This document shows, piece after piece, positions 49,291 to 61,164 of a stretch of 64,000 nucleotides of DNA (its first letter is position 1; each line of letters begins with the position of its first letter). The stretch lies in NCBI GenBank assembly GCA_963920665.1, contig OY987265.1, positions 17,861,001 through 17,925,000 on the forward strand, written 5' to 3'. The DNA is from Straminergon stramineum (lineage: Eukaryota; Streptophyta; Bryopsida; Hypnales; Calliergonaceae). The notes beneath the pieces were generated by a model. It ran no database searches and was not told the origin of the DNA. It saw only the letters and a list, made by a program, of their open reading frames with translations. The translations under genes were made by a program, and so were the position numbers.

Positions 49291-50539
49291 TTTTATGATT
49301 TCAAAATGGGTTGTCATGAACTAAACTAAGGGTTGCTTATCTATGGTGGCCTCTTATATTGCTACATTGACGTCATGCAATAATTTAACAAATCTTTGTG
49401 CAAGCTCTTCATGACAATGTACACCACAAACATTCCATTGAAAATCCCACTCCACGCACCCATCTAGATCATCTTAATGACAAAGGTACGTGTGTGAAAT
49501 TGTATCAAGGACAAGAGGTTCTTGCCATTTTCAAGCTAGGTGCAACAAGGCTTCTTTCTATACTATGATATTTGTGGAAGAAAAATGGTCTCTAAAAGTC
49601 TCCACAAGTAGATAGAAAGGTTGGAAGATTCCTTCAATCAAGCATCATTAGTATTGTATAGTGAAGAGCAATGGAACCCTAGTTTTAATATATGATTATG
49701 AGGATAAGTTCTACTCACCATACTTAGCAAATAAGACTGTGCTTCATGCCATTTCAATAATTAGTGCAAAAGTCCTAAGATTCTTTCAATTTCATCTCAA
49801 TGTGGGCATCATTCTAAATAAATTCACTTGAAGCAAAAGTTCACTAATTTTTCTATTATACTAGATAGATTGATACTTGTTCAACAACCCTTCAATCATT
49901 CTATTTTAATTAATGAGATGAAAGTTGTGAAGGTTTAAAAAAATAAAAAATAAAATTTTAGACATGAATTCCTTACTAAAATATTCTTGCTATTGAAAAT
50001 AAAGTTTAATACAAGTTTGAGGGTTTAAAAAAGAAGTTGTTTGGGTAATAATTATATGAAAGAATAGACAAATTATGGACTTTTAATCACAAGGATTCAA
50101 AACTCCATGGCTTCAATTGGGTGACATCAAAACTCTATGGCTTTAGTCAAGTTGACTCACACATAATGGCATCAAAATTCCACAATTTCTGTACAACTCT
50201 TCGCAAATTCATCCCATATTTGTCAATAGAAAAAATATATGCACTTCCCTTATCATAGAAAGAAAAAATCACTCTAGTTTTGACCTCAAGGCCATGATTG
50301 AAATAAAAAAATATACCTTAAAAGTTATTTTGTATTCTATTGTATTATTTTAATAGCATTTTTTTATATTATATTTAAAAAAATTCCATCATTCCAATAC
50401 TTTAGTGAAAAAAATATTTTCACTTATAGATGAGTTTGTATTTAAATGGTTCCAATTCATTAAAATTCTATTAATACAGAACAATAATATTGTGTCTGTA
50501 AATATTCAAAGATAATGTCACGATAACTATTTTATCATC

Positions 50540-50621
<82 letters not shown>

Positions 50622-50643
50622 GTTATTGTTATTATTATTATTT
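50540..50643. repeat. (ATT)n microsatellite
   Basis: About 100 bases of almost perfect ATT units, with two GTT interruptions near the right end. Confidence 0.95.
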
Positions 50644-50974
50644 TAGTCACTATATAATAGAGTATTTAAATTGATAAAATATATTGACATCAAAATTCCA
50701 AAGTTTTATGCAACAAAATTATGACCATATATTTTTTGAATTGAAAATTTTGAGATTATTTTGGTCCTAACCTCTGAATTCCCAAAACACCATTCGATGA
50801 GAAGTCCGTTTGGAACCATATATGGCCAAAGTAGACAATCTTTTTTCTAATTTGTAAGAGTATTCTTCTTCCACGTGTCTTTGAAGAAGATCTAATGGAA
50901 TTCCAAATGATAGGCATATGATCTTGTAAGCACTGTGGCAAGCCTAGAAATATTGGCTAAAAACATGAAAATTA

Positions 50975-51460
50975 ATGTTAGAATGTGACATGGAGGCTTG
51001 GTCACGTCAAGACATTTTGTTCTGGCAATATAATTTTTTTTCAAGTTGAAGGGAGCATAGACTAGTGGTAGACTATGGACTATGACATCTGAGATCGAAC
51101 AACTTAGTATAGATGGCTCAGGTCAACATCGAAGAACCAAGAACATTGACTGAAAGCAAGAGAATTAACCTTAAAGTAAGACAAGGAGGCTTGGTCACCT
51201 CAACACATTCTATCTCAAATACCGTATTCTTTTTTCAAGTTCAAGGGAGTATAAAGTACTCGTACACTATAGACTATGACATCTTAGATCTAGCAACTTA
51301 CCATAGATGGTTTAAGACAATGTAGAAGAGTTAAGAACATCTATTGAAAGCAAGAGAATTAATTTGAGAATGAGATAGGGAGGTTTGGCCAGTCACCTCA
51401 AGACATTCTTTCCTAGATATCTCATTCTTTCTTCAAGTTCCAAATTAGCAAAGAGTAGTG
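50975..51460 (+). repeat. Tandem repeat of ~193 bp, 2.5 copies
   Basis: GACATGGAGGCTTGGTCACGTCAAGACATTnTnT...TTTTCAAGTTnAAGGGAG recurs with starts at about 50987, 51180 and 51375. Also shared: ACTATGGACTATGACATCT, AGATGG, TTGAAAGCAAGAGAATTAA. The ORF at 51113-51325 lies inside and is not a gene. Confidence 0.8.
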
Positions 51461-51710
51461 GACCACAATGTTATTGACCACATCTTAAATATGATATTTT
51501 ATCATAGTGTTTGTCTATCTAATTGATGTTAGGATCCACATTGCTAAATTTATAGTAATATAAATATTGGCCCTACCATGAGCTTTTTCTAATCTATAGT
51601 GAGGCTATACAACGCACCATTACAATTTTGTGTCTTAGGTCCTCACTTCCCATGGTTGCATTATACAAAAAGAAATATCACTAAATTCTAGTAAACCTTT
51701 TGCTTTGATT

Positions 51711-52641
51711 TTAACCCCTAAATGTTTTTGACTATGTTTTCACCAAAAACGCTCCAAAATTGTCATTTCTAGTACAAGTACCAAATTTTAGAAAAAAAAC
51801 ATTTTTGGATACATGAAACTATAAGATCTTGTACTACATTGATTTGAAAAGATGTGGAAAAAATTTCAGAAATTTCTACCATGTAGATTCTAAGATATTA
51901 GCATTTGAATTGGCAAAAATCCTTTTTTTGGCCTTGTGAAAATATGGACAGCTGCACTTCACAAGGTCACATTTGTATGAAAAAATTCCCAAATGGTGGT
52001 TACTCTTTGGATTCATTTTTCCAAGCAAGTTGGCTACATGCTTCAAAAAATTCAGATCATTTGGAATTGTATAACATATATGGAAAAAAAGTAAGTACCA
52101 AGAAATATAGAATGATTCAAAAGACTAAATTGTAAAAATTTTTCTTAAGGAATTGAAAAATGCCAATCCCAATGGTTGTAATGATGTAATAAACAATCTG
52201 CATCCTATAATTTTATTTTTTTCCAAAAATATTGAAAATCGGTTTAAATAAAGGACTTCAAAGTTTATTTTAGAGTAGAGATTCCAAAATTGCTTGCAAA
52301 CTAAAACTCCTCATAATTTTCATCACATGAATCAAAACGGAATGATTCAAAGCTTTTCATGTAAACATAAATCTAGAAAACCAATTTCACATTGTTATTT
52401 CTTAAAAAAGTATTTTTTAAAGAAAATTTTGGACTGCCCGAAGATCAATGAAAATTACATATCATGCAATCACTTTTTAACCATGTAGTGAAAAGTTATG
52501 AAAATTGTTGGGCCTTAAAGCTACTCCTCGGGCACTTGTTGTGTGAAAATTTCAAAGCAAAAAAAGAAAAACTCCATTCGTAGTGAATTGCCCAAAATCA
52601 CTATGTTGCCAAAAAATGCAGTTTGGGCATTGAGGGGTTAA
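51711..52641. mobile_element. TTAA-flanked element, complete copy (931 bp)
   Basis: TTAA 51711-51714 then CCCCTAAATG. The right end is TTTGGGCATTGAGGGG|TTAA 52638-52641, whose reverse complement starts CCCCTCAATGCCCAAA. It is inverted relative to 42656-44501 and collinear with 60236-61164 (CCAAAATTGTCATTTCTA; TAAGATCTTGTACT; ATTTCAGAAATTTCTACCATGTAGATT). Non-coding. Confidence 0.85.
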
Positions 52642-53579
52642 TATAAACTTCTTTGAATAAATGATTTTCCAAAATTTCCAAAGAAAATCAGATAACTTGT
52701 GAAACTCTCTTTTCTTATCTATTATATTAATTATAGACTGTCACAACCCCTGTTACAACCTATTGTTGCAAAAATGGTTATGTTTTCATCTTGATTATTT
52801 CATCCTGAATGTTTTTCATCCAATCCATTATTAAATCAAATATCAAAAAGTGGATATTCTGAAAAGTTGATTGCTGCCAGTTATTTTTGAGTGGATTTGG
52901 GGGACCTTTAGGGTTTTTTAAGAACCTTTTTGTTACGTGCCAGTGTAGCCCAGCCTTTCCAAAGATTCAATATGCTGTCATTCTCTGCATGAGGTGCCAT
53001 TAGGTCATTATACCATCAATACCTCCGTGACTCGTTATTTCCTTGGTAGAATCAACGAATGTCATCCATCATCCATCCAAGACCCATCGAATGTCATCCA
53101 ACATTCATCCAAGATCCAGCTCCAGGCAGAGTGCGGCCGAAGAAGAACTCACTAGACCACGCCCCAACGGCCGGCTCCATATTAACGAAGACATCAGACA
53201 ATCCCCCGTAACTTAGCAGCATCATTCGAGGATTCCGGGACTTTAATCGCTCACAACTCATCGAGACCTCCGATCGTTGTCGCAGCAGAATTGCGAAGCG
53301 GACCTCGACAGCCCAATTTCAAGCCCAATTTTGCAGCATTTGGTGCAGTAGCGAAGGAGACCTCTCAAACCCTAACCTAGGACTGCAGGCATCCTGTTCG
53401 GCACCTTTTAGGGTTGTTTTTTCTGGTTTGAGACATTTCTGCTGTTTTTCGCTTTAGGTTGTTTAGATCTAGGTCAGCGTGCGGGCATTGTAGATGAGCT
53501 TTGCAGACGGAGGCGCAGTTTGGTGTAGTTTTGGTTTGGTGTAGCGGGCGACGTTTTTTTCCAAGCAGAGACCACAGCC
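52642..53579 (+). promoter_or_regulatory. Promoter and leader of the DEAD-box helicase
   Basis: Composition changes from AT-rich to balanced at about 53050. A telo-box AAACCCTAA lies at 53367-53375, followed by TTTTAGGGTTG at 53407-53417, a combination common in plant translation and RNA-processing genes. The leader runs to the ATG at 53580 without another obvious start in frame. Confidence 0.5.
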
Positions 53580-55949
53580 ATGCCTTATGTCCCTCCGCAT
53601 CTTAGGGCGGGAGCCGCCCCTGTAGGAGCCGCGGCGTCAGGCGTAGCAGGCAGAGACGGAGGCCGAGGAGGTTATGGCAGCAGCAGCAGTAGCTTTGGTG
53701 GGAGTAAGAGATCGGAAGTGGTGTCCGGGAACGGCAGTGGCAGCTATGGCAGCAATGGATACGGGCAACGGGAGAGTTCCTCGACGATGCGCGGGGGCGT
53801 AGGGCATCCGGAGGTTGTGTGGCCTGCATGGCAACCCTCGGAGCGCGTGCGGAAGCTGCAACCCGAGCAGATTGCCGAAGTGCGAGCTCGCCTCAACGTG
53901 GACGTCGAAATTACGCCGGATACCGACCCCGCACCAGCTCCTATCGAGTCCTTTGAAGATATGTGCCTTCACTTAAGCATTATGAAAGATGTGACGTTTC
54001 ACAATTACACGACGCCGACTCCCATTCAAGCGCAAGCGCTCCCAGTCGCGCTTGCGGGAAGAGATTTGCTCGGCTGTGCTGAGACGGGCTCCGGTAAGAC
54101 GGCTGCTTTTTCCCTGCCTATGATTCAGCATTGTCTCGCGCAGCCTGCTATTCGGCGAGGCGATGGTCCTTTGGCCTTAGTTTTGGCTCCTACTCGGGAG
54201 CTCGCGCAGCAGATTGAGAAAGAGGTGAAAGCGTTCAGTCGCTCCGCGGAGGGGTTCAAGACGTCGATCGTGGTGGGCGGGACCAACATTTATGAGCAGC
54301 GGTCCGAGCTTCGTGCTGGTGTGGAGATAGTGGTGGCCACTCCTGGGAGGTTTATCGATCATTTGCAGCAGGGGAACAGCTCCCTTTCGAGAGTTTCTTA
54401 TGTTGTGTTGGACGAGGCGGACAGGATGCTGGACATGGGTTTTGAGCCTCAGATTAGGGAGGTGATGAGAAGCCTTCCGAAGAAGCACCAAACGCTACTG
54501 TTTAGCGCCACCATGCCTGAGGAGATTGAAGCGCTGGCTCAGGAGTATTTGACAAACCCTATTCGGGTGAAAGTGGGTCGAGTGAGCAGCCCCACTGCTA
54601 ATGTTACCCAGAACCTGGAAAAGATTACCGAGAAAGAGAAGATCGACAGTTTGCTGGCGCTACTTGTTGATGAACACTCACAGTCGCTTGACTCGAATCA
54701 ACCACCTCCTCTTACCATTGTTTTCGTGGAACGCAAAGCGCGTTGCGATGAGGTGACTGACGCCTTGATTGAGCAAGGGTTGAAAGCTACTGCTCTTCAC
54801 GGGGGAAGGAGCCAGAGCGAACGAGAAGCTGCTCTCAGGGACTTTCGAAAGGGCACAACGAATATTCTTGTGGCAACGGATGTTGCATCCCGTGGATTGG
54901 ACGTTACAGGTATCTCGTTTGAACCTGAATGGCAATTTGTAGGTGTTCAAATCATTAGAGGTGGACGTATGTATTGCAGTGAAGATTTGTGGTGTGGTGT
55001 GGTGAGAGTTGCTATGTGCGCTTATTTTGGAAGAGCTTTGATATTTCACCAGGTTCTTTTTGTTGAGCAGTGTGGTGAGATCGCTTGGTTGATATGTCCA
55101 GGGGTTTTAGATGTACCCTGCTGGTGATTTTCTCAGTTGGTTCAGTTTAGCCTACATTCTGCCCTGCTAGGAAGTAAGTGGTCATTTCGTGCCAATGTGA
55201 TAACGAAACAGGCTTCTCATCTGAGGAAGAATTTGGTACAAAATGGTTGCGTTTTTTTCCCTTAATTTCTAAATCGTTTAATTGGTAGATGGGAATTGGC
55301 GAGGGGTTATCAATGCTGGACATGATTTTGCATTGAGATGATTCTGATCGAATACGTTTTTCCGATTATGGCGGCTTTTATTATTTGAATTATTATCATT
55401 GATATTATTTTTTGAGTTGAGTTTGAAGCCCTAATTATCATTTATTCGTAATGGTTCATGATTGACAGTCATCTTATTCACTAGACTGCACTGAAGCCCA
55501 CTTTGTTGTGGTTGATCTTTATGGAGAACTCCATGCCCTAATCAAATTGTGAAACCTGGGTGATAGGTGTCGCACATGTGATCAACTTGGACCTTCCGAA
55601 AACCATGGAGGATTACGTACACCGGATTGGGCGGACGGGTCGTGCAGGGGCCTCTGGACGAGCAACCTCATTTTACACTGAACGAGATGTTTTCCTTGTC
55701 GCTCAAATCCGAAGGGCAATTACTGAAGCCGAATCAGGGAACACGATGGCTTTTGCCACAGGTAAAGCTGCCAGGAGGAAGGAGAGGGAACAAGCAGCAG
55801 CTTTTAGAGAGGGGAGGCTTGCCCCCCTTGGAGTGGCTCAAGTCGGTGCCACCACAGTTCGTGTGGATGATAAGTACAAGCATATGCTCACTTCTTCGAC
55901 AGACACTAAAAAAGGCGAAGGGGCAGCAGATGACGCATGGGAAGACTAG
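53580..55949 (+). CDS. DEAD-box ATP-dependent RNA helicase (DDX3/p68-like)
   Basis: Exon 1 is 53580-54909 and exon 2 is 55567-55949; the junction rebuilds [14 protein letters not shown], phase 1, giving 570 residues. Helicase motifs in order: Q motif [11 protein letters not shown] (140-150), motif I AETGSGKT (167-174), Ia PTRELAQQ (204-211), Ib TPGR (254-257), II DEAD (278-281), III SAT (309-311), IV around TIVFVERK (379-386), [23 protein letters not shown] (462-469). All catalytic motifs are intact. The N-terminus starts MPYVPPHLR, like the YVPPHLR motif of the DDX3/Ded1 group, then a Gly/Ser-rich tract to about 73. The C-terminus is short, basic, then acidic (DDAWED). It unwinds RNA using ATP. 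Whether it acts in translation, splicing or elsewhere cannot be told. Unspliced read-through of the intron would end at 55127. Confidence 0.93.
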
Positions 55950-56777
55950 TGTTGACTTGGTCATCAGGTTTTTTCTTCACAGCAGTTGACGGTGATTAGC
56001 AAGGATGTTGAAATTTTCTAATGCTTTTCTACGTTGAGATCTCAAAGCAAGTGTGGGGACATACAGACTACAGTCTTTCCCTTACTTTGTTTCAACAGCT
56101 CAAGTCCCACGAGGCTTGAGTCAGCTGTCCTGTTAGCTGCCATGGGACTGAAAGTAAGCAAAATTACAGCCCTGTGCAAGTGAAAATTGGAAATGCAATA
56201 TCGTCATGCACGCTTCATATGTCTGTCCCTGTTTGATACACAGTGTGTTGGACCTGGATGATCGTTCGTTGAAGTGCTTATCAGAGTGGGTATTGGGCAT
56301 TGGGTTGTTTTACAATTTCTGCAAATAATTTCCTTCCTCATTAAGTCAATCAAGGTAGAGTATACTATTTGCATCATTTTGAGCTTTTTATCATCTACAG
56401 TAGTGTGATTTGGGGGATCTTTGTAGTCCTGTGGATGTATCGTTGGGTGATATGTATATTAGTGGGTCATAAGGCCAACCAAGTGTCTGGGTACCTTAGA
56501 CGATTTGCTGTCGATAACAGGGATCGGCATAGGAAACGGGACCATGTCGCTAATGGTTAGAGTATCCTTCAACTTACCTTGGGTGTTAATCAGTTTAACT
56601 TCAGATGACATCCGTGGGATTGGTAAGGCGGGATAAGTCAAATGACGGGGGTGCAAACCGCAAGTAAAGCCAGTACCCTGCGTTGTCTAATTTCGTTGCA
56701 ATTTTAATTAAATTCCTTTCTCACCGTCATTTCAGATTGTGCAGGCTTGGCAGGAAGGACTTTGATATTTAGATGGA

Positions 56778-56783
56778 AATAAA
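56778..56783 (+). terminator. Candidate polyadenylation signal (AATAAA)
   Basis: GAAATAAACC about 830 bases after the helicase stop. The region between has balanced composition like a long 3' UTR. Motif only. Confidence 0.3.
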
Positions 56784-57741
56784 CCAGGGATCTCTGTATT
56801 TGATTTTATTATCCTGTCACAATTGTATTGTTTGACTCAGTCCTGTGACCCGTCTTTGAAACGAGGTTCAAAACCGTCAGTTCTGAGAAATGAGGAACGT
56901 CTCCCTAAACTGAGGACAACCTCTTAGATACTTTAACAACTTCAACCGATTCTGAAAGTGATGATGTTTGCATTGCTCATTAATTTTCTTGAAGTGAATG
57001 CATGGCAATCCTGCTACCGAGCTTGAGATGCTTGGAGACTGGGCTTCAGTAGCATTTGGTTTTAGCAATACAAAAATACCAATTTTGGTGAATTGTATGA
57101 GATCTGGAATTGTTCATATTTATTCTCATCCTTCTTTCATTTAAGCTAGCTGACCCTGTTTGTCACTCAATTGCTGATCTGCCACCTTGAAGTGGTGGAA
57201 ACGAAATTTAATTTTTTCTTCACAGATAAGGATGTGAGCTAATGCCATACCAAAATGAAAGCTTATTGTTTTGACAAAGTGTGAATTTGTTATGAACTTT
57301 TGAAGTATGCTGCCTTGCTGTCACTAGGTACTCCAGAACTAACAAAGGTATATCCATAACTATGGTCCCCTAATTATCTTACCCATACACAATAATATCT
57401 TTAAAATGCCTTGACATTGAGGATTGAAGGGACTCTTCAATGAAGGCCAACATAGTGACTTGACAAAGTTGTATGGGCCAAGTGGCAATGTAAGGTTGTT
57501 GTTACTATGCACTTTTTACGGCCATGGTCATATCCTGAATCCAAATTTGTAGAATTTGTAGAGTATAACATAGAAAGAATTGAAATTATTGGATAAGTAT
57601 TTATTTGGATGTAGAATTGGTCTTGGTCATGTAACCCTTCTCCACAGAATTGATTGAGATTGACAACTTTGCTCTTGTTGGCCACTACCATGGGTACTTT
57701 AAAACTCATCTTTGTACTAGCCTAGAGACAAGAATACAACC

Positions 57742-57777
<36 letters not shown>

Positions 57778-58464
57778 TTGAATAACTTACCTTTTGAAAC
57801 CTAAATTTGATTTTAAAACAATGACTAGCCTTGTGAATATGGTAAATATTCAACTTTTCTGGATTAACTTTTCTGGATCCATTGAAGCCTAAATGTGGCC
57901 TTGTGCATTGATTGTTTTACACCCAAAAGGTATAAGATCCTATTGTCGCCTTAAAGTCATTTTGAAATTGTTGCTTGTACAACTCCGACAATGCCCAATA
58001 GCTCACTTTTTCAAAAGTGGCACATTTTGACTTCTTGCATACTCATAATGAGGCCCTCTATAGAGTATCACAAATAGTCACATGGCAAAAAATAAGGTTA
58101 GTTACATTAGAGGTATGAGTTTAGTAGGCCAATAGACATACAAAGAGGGTTCAAAAAGTGGAGAAACAATCTAAATAAGTTTTCTTGCTTTTGAAGACAT
58201 ATTTCCCAAATTAATGGTTGAGCTCTTTTTGGGCTCCAAATTAATTAAAAAATTATCCAACTCTTTACAAAACTTACATCTATGAAATAAATATTTCTAT
58301 TACTAACATCCCTCATATATCAAAATATTCTAAAAATGCTCTCAAAACTAATACTAAAGTTAACAAAAGATAAAAATGGTCTCTTTTCTAGACCATGGCA
58401 TAAAAACATCTAAATGATACGGAGTACTATTTATTGGACTTCTCAAAAAGACACAATTTTCATC
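56784..58464. other. Intergenic DNA with an (AT)n tract
   Basis: No gene recognised. 57744-57776 is a pure AT dinucleotide run. AT content rises after about 57.2 kb. Confidence 0.4.
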
Positions 58465-59293
58465 TTAATCCCTAACTACCCAATCGACCATATATGGTTG
58501 ATCTAAAAATTCAGGACCATTTCTATGCGTGTGGTTAAATTCCTTTGATCATTTTAAAAGAAAATTCAAGTAGTTTTGAGGGTTAACTATGGAAAATTTT
58601 CATTTTTCATTGAAAAAGTACATATTCAATTATTAAGAGGTCTTCAAAGGCATATATGTACTAAAAGTGGAGTGTAAAGCTTGCTAATTTTACTTCATTT
58701 CCTGGCTTTATGCAAAGCTTGGCAATTTCACTTGATTTAAGATCTAAGAAATTGTACTTATCCATTTGCTTTGAGAATGGTCCCAATGAAAAGTTTAAAG
58801 TCTTTTCATGATTTTCACCATTGAAAATTTCAACATGCAAGTGTTTATTTGAAGCTATTTGCAATTTCTACTTATAAACAAAAATTGCATTTCAACAATT
58901 GCAAGGTGGATTGTGTAATGAGTTTGATGTCTTTTCATGTGAAATTAAGTTTTTTGGAAGTGCATTTTAGTGTGCTAACACTCTTTGAAGTTGGTCATGT
59001 TCCCTCCAATCCCAAAAAATATATATATGCAAATTTTTGAAACATTGTGGACAAAGACAACACACTAAAAATAGAAAATGTACATTTTCCTTGGAATAAT
59101 CTCATGACTCCTAGGAAATTTTGCACTCAAAATTGGTGTGCATACAAATAAACAAGCTCTATAAATGTCTATATGGTTAGATTTGGAAAAAAACACAATT
59201 TGCTTCATTGGGGATAACTACAAGGAATACAAGCCAATGCTCTTTTTTCATAGCCAAAACACACTTGAAAAGGCTTGGGCATTTAGGGATTGA
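58465..59293. mobile_element. TTAA-family element, near-identical pair, copy 2
   Basis: TTAA 58465-58468 then TCCCTAACTACCCAATCGACC. The right end GGCTTGGGCATTTAGGGA is followed by TTGA. Differs from 48470-49290 by scattered substitutions and small indels, same orientation, about 10 kb away. Confidence 0.75.
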
Positions 59294-60235
59294 AGCAAAT
59301 GTTCATCATTCATTGAAAGCAAGCATCTATATTATTGGCTTTTTTTTTTTATTAATTCCTAAAGATCTTTGTGTCAAAAATTTGAAAATATTCCCAAAAT
59401 TTGAAAAAACAAACCTTTCTAATTTAAAAAATAATCAAATTTTAATAATTTTTCAAAATTTGTGATTGTAGAATCTTATCCTTGACTAATATGAGGGTTA
59501 CATATTAAAAAATTGGGGTGTGGGGGCAATGTGTGAAAAACAACCTTGAATAGTGGACCAAAATGATTTTATTAAGAATATTTTTTCAATTTTCCTTTGC
59601 AAGTAAGATTCAATAACTTCAAATTTCACGAGTGTCTTAATTTTGGAAGAATTATAAAAATTCAAAGCACAAGGATGCTCTACTTTCTTGCCCAAGTTGG
59701 ACTCCAGAACAAAAAATTAGATAAACGAGGATGAAAAAAATTGAATGTAGGTGAAAATTGGATGCCAATGACACGATTTGAGATAATATGAAGATAGTGT
59801 AGACCACATTATATTGATTTTGTCTAAAAGACTTAGCACAATTCCCTAATTAATGTGAGTTTGTGTTATTGTTGTGGAAATAGTACTTAATATAATAGTT
59901 GTTACAAATGTTAATTATACCTAGTATTCCTTTATAACCTTTGAAACAATGGTTAAAAATTAAAAAATACAGTATCCCTATGGTAATGAAGTTATTTGTT
60001 TTCTCCAAGAAAAATCATCATACATAGTATTGTGTTTAATTCCATTGACGACCTTTAGGTTGGAGTATATAGGGTCCATTTGTCTATTTTCAATGGCCAT
60101 GAATTTTTTTCATACATGAACTACAGTACTAGACATTCCTTTGAAGTGGCACTATAAAGGCAAGGGGCCATTTGTCAATTTCCTCTCAAACAATTATTTC
60201 ATATACATTAAGGTAGCCAACCTATTTCCAACCAC
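59294..60235. other. AT-rich intergenic DNA
   Basis: No gene, RNA or defined repeat seen. Confidence 0.4.
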
Positions 60236-61164
60236 TTAACCTCTACAGGATCAAGGTGATTTTCCTATCAAAAACCACTCAAAATTGTCATTTCTATTGC
60301 AAAGAGAAAAGAACTTTAAACGGGTTTTTTGCATATTCAATCGTAAGATCTTATACTTGACTAGTATATGAAGACATGGAAGAAATTTCAGAAACTTTGA
60401 CCATGTAGATTGCAAGATATATGCATTGAAAGTGAAGAAATCAAGTTTTTTTGCACCTTGCTTGACTAGATTTTTTGGATTTGAATCTTTTTAGTTCAAA
60501 TTTTTTGCAATATTGATTTTTATTTTCTTCTTATTTATGTTAAGTAGTTGAGTTGAGAATCTATATAAAATATTTAGGATAAAAAACACTGAATTTTCAC
60601 TCATTAAAAAATTGTTAAGTAGAGATGGGTTCAAGATTGAAGAGAAAACGAAATTGTTAATAGCTTTTAGATGGAATTGAATCACAATAATCCCAAGGGT
60701 GAGATTGTTCTAGCAAGAAAATCTAACCCTATCTAACAATTTCTTCTGAAAAATTCTAAAAATTGCATTCAAAAATGAAGTCTACAAGTTATTTTTTCAA
60801 GAAGATACTTTGATTGCTTGAAAAAATAAGATTGTCCATAACTTTCTCATTATTAGTTCAAATTGAATGAAACAGAGCTTCACATGTAGAAAAAAATATA
60901 ATCTTTGAGAAAAAAAATTGAAAAAGAAATTATTTTGACTTTTTGTGATTTTTTTTGTGCTGCCTGCTAAACTCCATTTTTGTTTATTGTGCCAAAACTT
61001 TTGCTACTAGGCATCAATTAAAATAAAAATTATATATTCACAAAGCTCTTGAAAAAATACAAAACCTCAAAAATTTCCAAAACTTATCACTAAAAATTGA
61101 GACAATAGGAACTTGCTCAGACCCAAATTGTCCCTTGAGGGGACAAATGGTCCTTTAGGGTTAA
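60236..61164. mobile_element. TTAA-flanked element, complete copy (929 bp)
   Basis: TTAA 60236-60239 then CCTCTACAGGATCAAGG. The right end AATGGTCCTTTAGGG|TTAA is at 61161-61164, reverse complement CCCTAAAGGACCATT. Collinear with 51711-52641. Non-coding. Confidence 0.85.

Larger units (their letters stand above)
49291..51710. other. AT-rich intergenic DNA
   Basis: No gene. Holds an eroded TTAA-family fragment near 49890-49940 (CAATCATTCTATTTTAATTAATGAGATGAAAGTTGTGAAG), the ATT microsatellite and the tandem repeat at 50975-51460. Confidence 0.4.

Noticed and set aside
53602..54491. Minus-strand ORFs across the helicase
   Set aside because: Antisense shadows of a GC-balanced conserved coding exon.
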